22,924 bases of DNA from Candidatus Falkowbacteria bacterium LH_S3. GTDB lineage: Bacteria; Patescibacteriota; Patescibacteriia; Patescibacteriales; JAGXOH01. Both the position numbers and the translations under genes were made by a program. The notes below the pieces were generated by a model. It did not search any database. It saw nothing but the letters and a program-made list of their open reading frames with translations, and was not told the origin of the DNA. Location of the stretch: NCBI GenBank assembly GCA_023659985.1, contig JAGXOH010000004.1:1-22924 (forward strand). The letters run 5' to 3'. Shown here piece after piece: positions 22,870 to 22,924 of the stretch. Each line of letters begins with the position of its first letter. The stretch's first letter is position 1.

Positions 22870-22900
22870 TGAATAAGTTCAGATACATTTTGGACTCCAA
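22870..22900 (+). repeat. Copy 2 of the dispersed ~30-bp element
   Basis: TGAATAAGTTCAGATA, then CATTTTGGACTCCAA. It matches the element after murF (1315-1343, opposite strand). Here it lies 20 bp beyond the end of the pseudogene; nothing else is seen up to the window end. Confidence 0.5.
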
Positions 22901-22924
22901 ACCAACTAAAAAGTAAATGCAAAT

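Overview
The window is AT-rich and gene-dense. TAA is the stop codon of almost every gene, and Shine-Dalgarno sequences are mostly absent. The gene content suggests a Candidate Phyla Radiation (Patescibacteria, Parcubacteria-like) bacterium: a compact division/cell-wall cluster, a MurF without its N-terminal domain, DUF5667 surface proteins, TSP3-like calcium repeats and many short degenerate intergenic repeats. The lineage is an inference from family content, since there is no rRNA here.

Region 1 (1-8913, minus strand) is a division/wall cluster read right to left: a short tsaB-like gene, a double hairpin containing two DnaA-box 9-mers, a consensus promoter with a three-box MraZ operator, mraZ, a 505-aa secreted repeat protein, rsmH, an ftsL-like gene, an FtsI-type transpeptidase and murF. 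A separately promoted rmlD-type dTDP-4-dehydrorhamnose reductase follows, then 265 bp of degenerate satellite-like DNA. The secreted protein between mraZ and rsmH is not a standard dcw gene. The mraZ end next to it carries a small tandem duplication.

Region 2 (8914-13453) holds a decayed glycosyltransferase remnant, a membrane-anchored protein of unknown function with a long structured 5' leader, a winged-helix regulator, and a divergent 786-aa protein with a degenerate PP2C-like domain, a membrane segment, a coiled coil and a beta-propeller.

Region 3 (13470-16100, minus strand) is the rplJ-rplL operon with a recognisable L10 leader RNA. A GH130-like glycosidase gene with one frameshift lies upstream of that leader. 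A second copy of the first 70 nt of the leader, 69/70 identical and behind its own consensus promoter, lies upstream of the glycosidase gene. The glycosidase is therefore bracketed by a duplicated ribosomal-protein leader.

Region 4 (16100-22924, plus strand) is an array of exported proteins. Three carry a cysteine repeat of near-constant spacing (C-x11-C-x13-C, period 26 residues). Two intact ones begin with a DUF5667 domain and share 128 bp of identical DNA. The array ends in a mosaic pseudogene built from the two DUF5667 genes. Together these look like a recently duplicating, recombining family of disulfide-rich surface proteins, and this is the best candidate for an undescribed system in the window.
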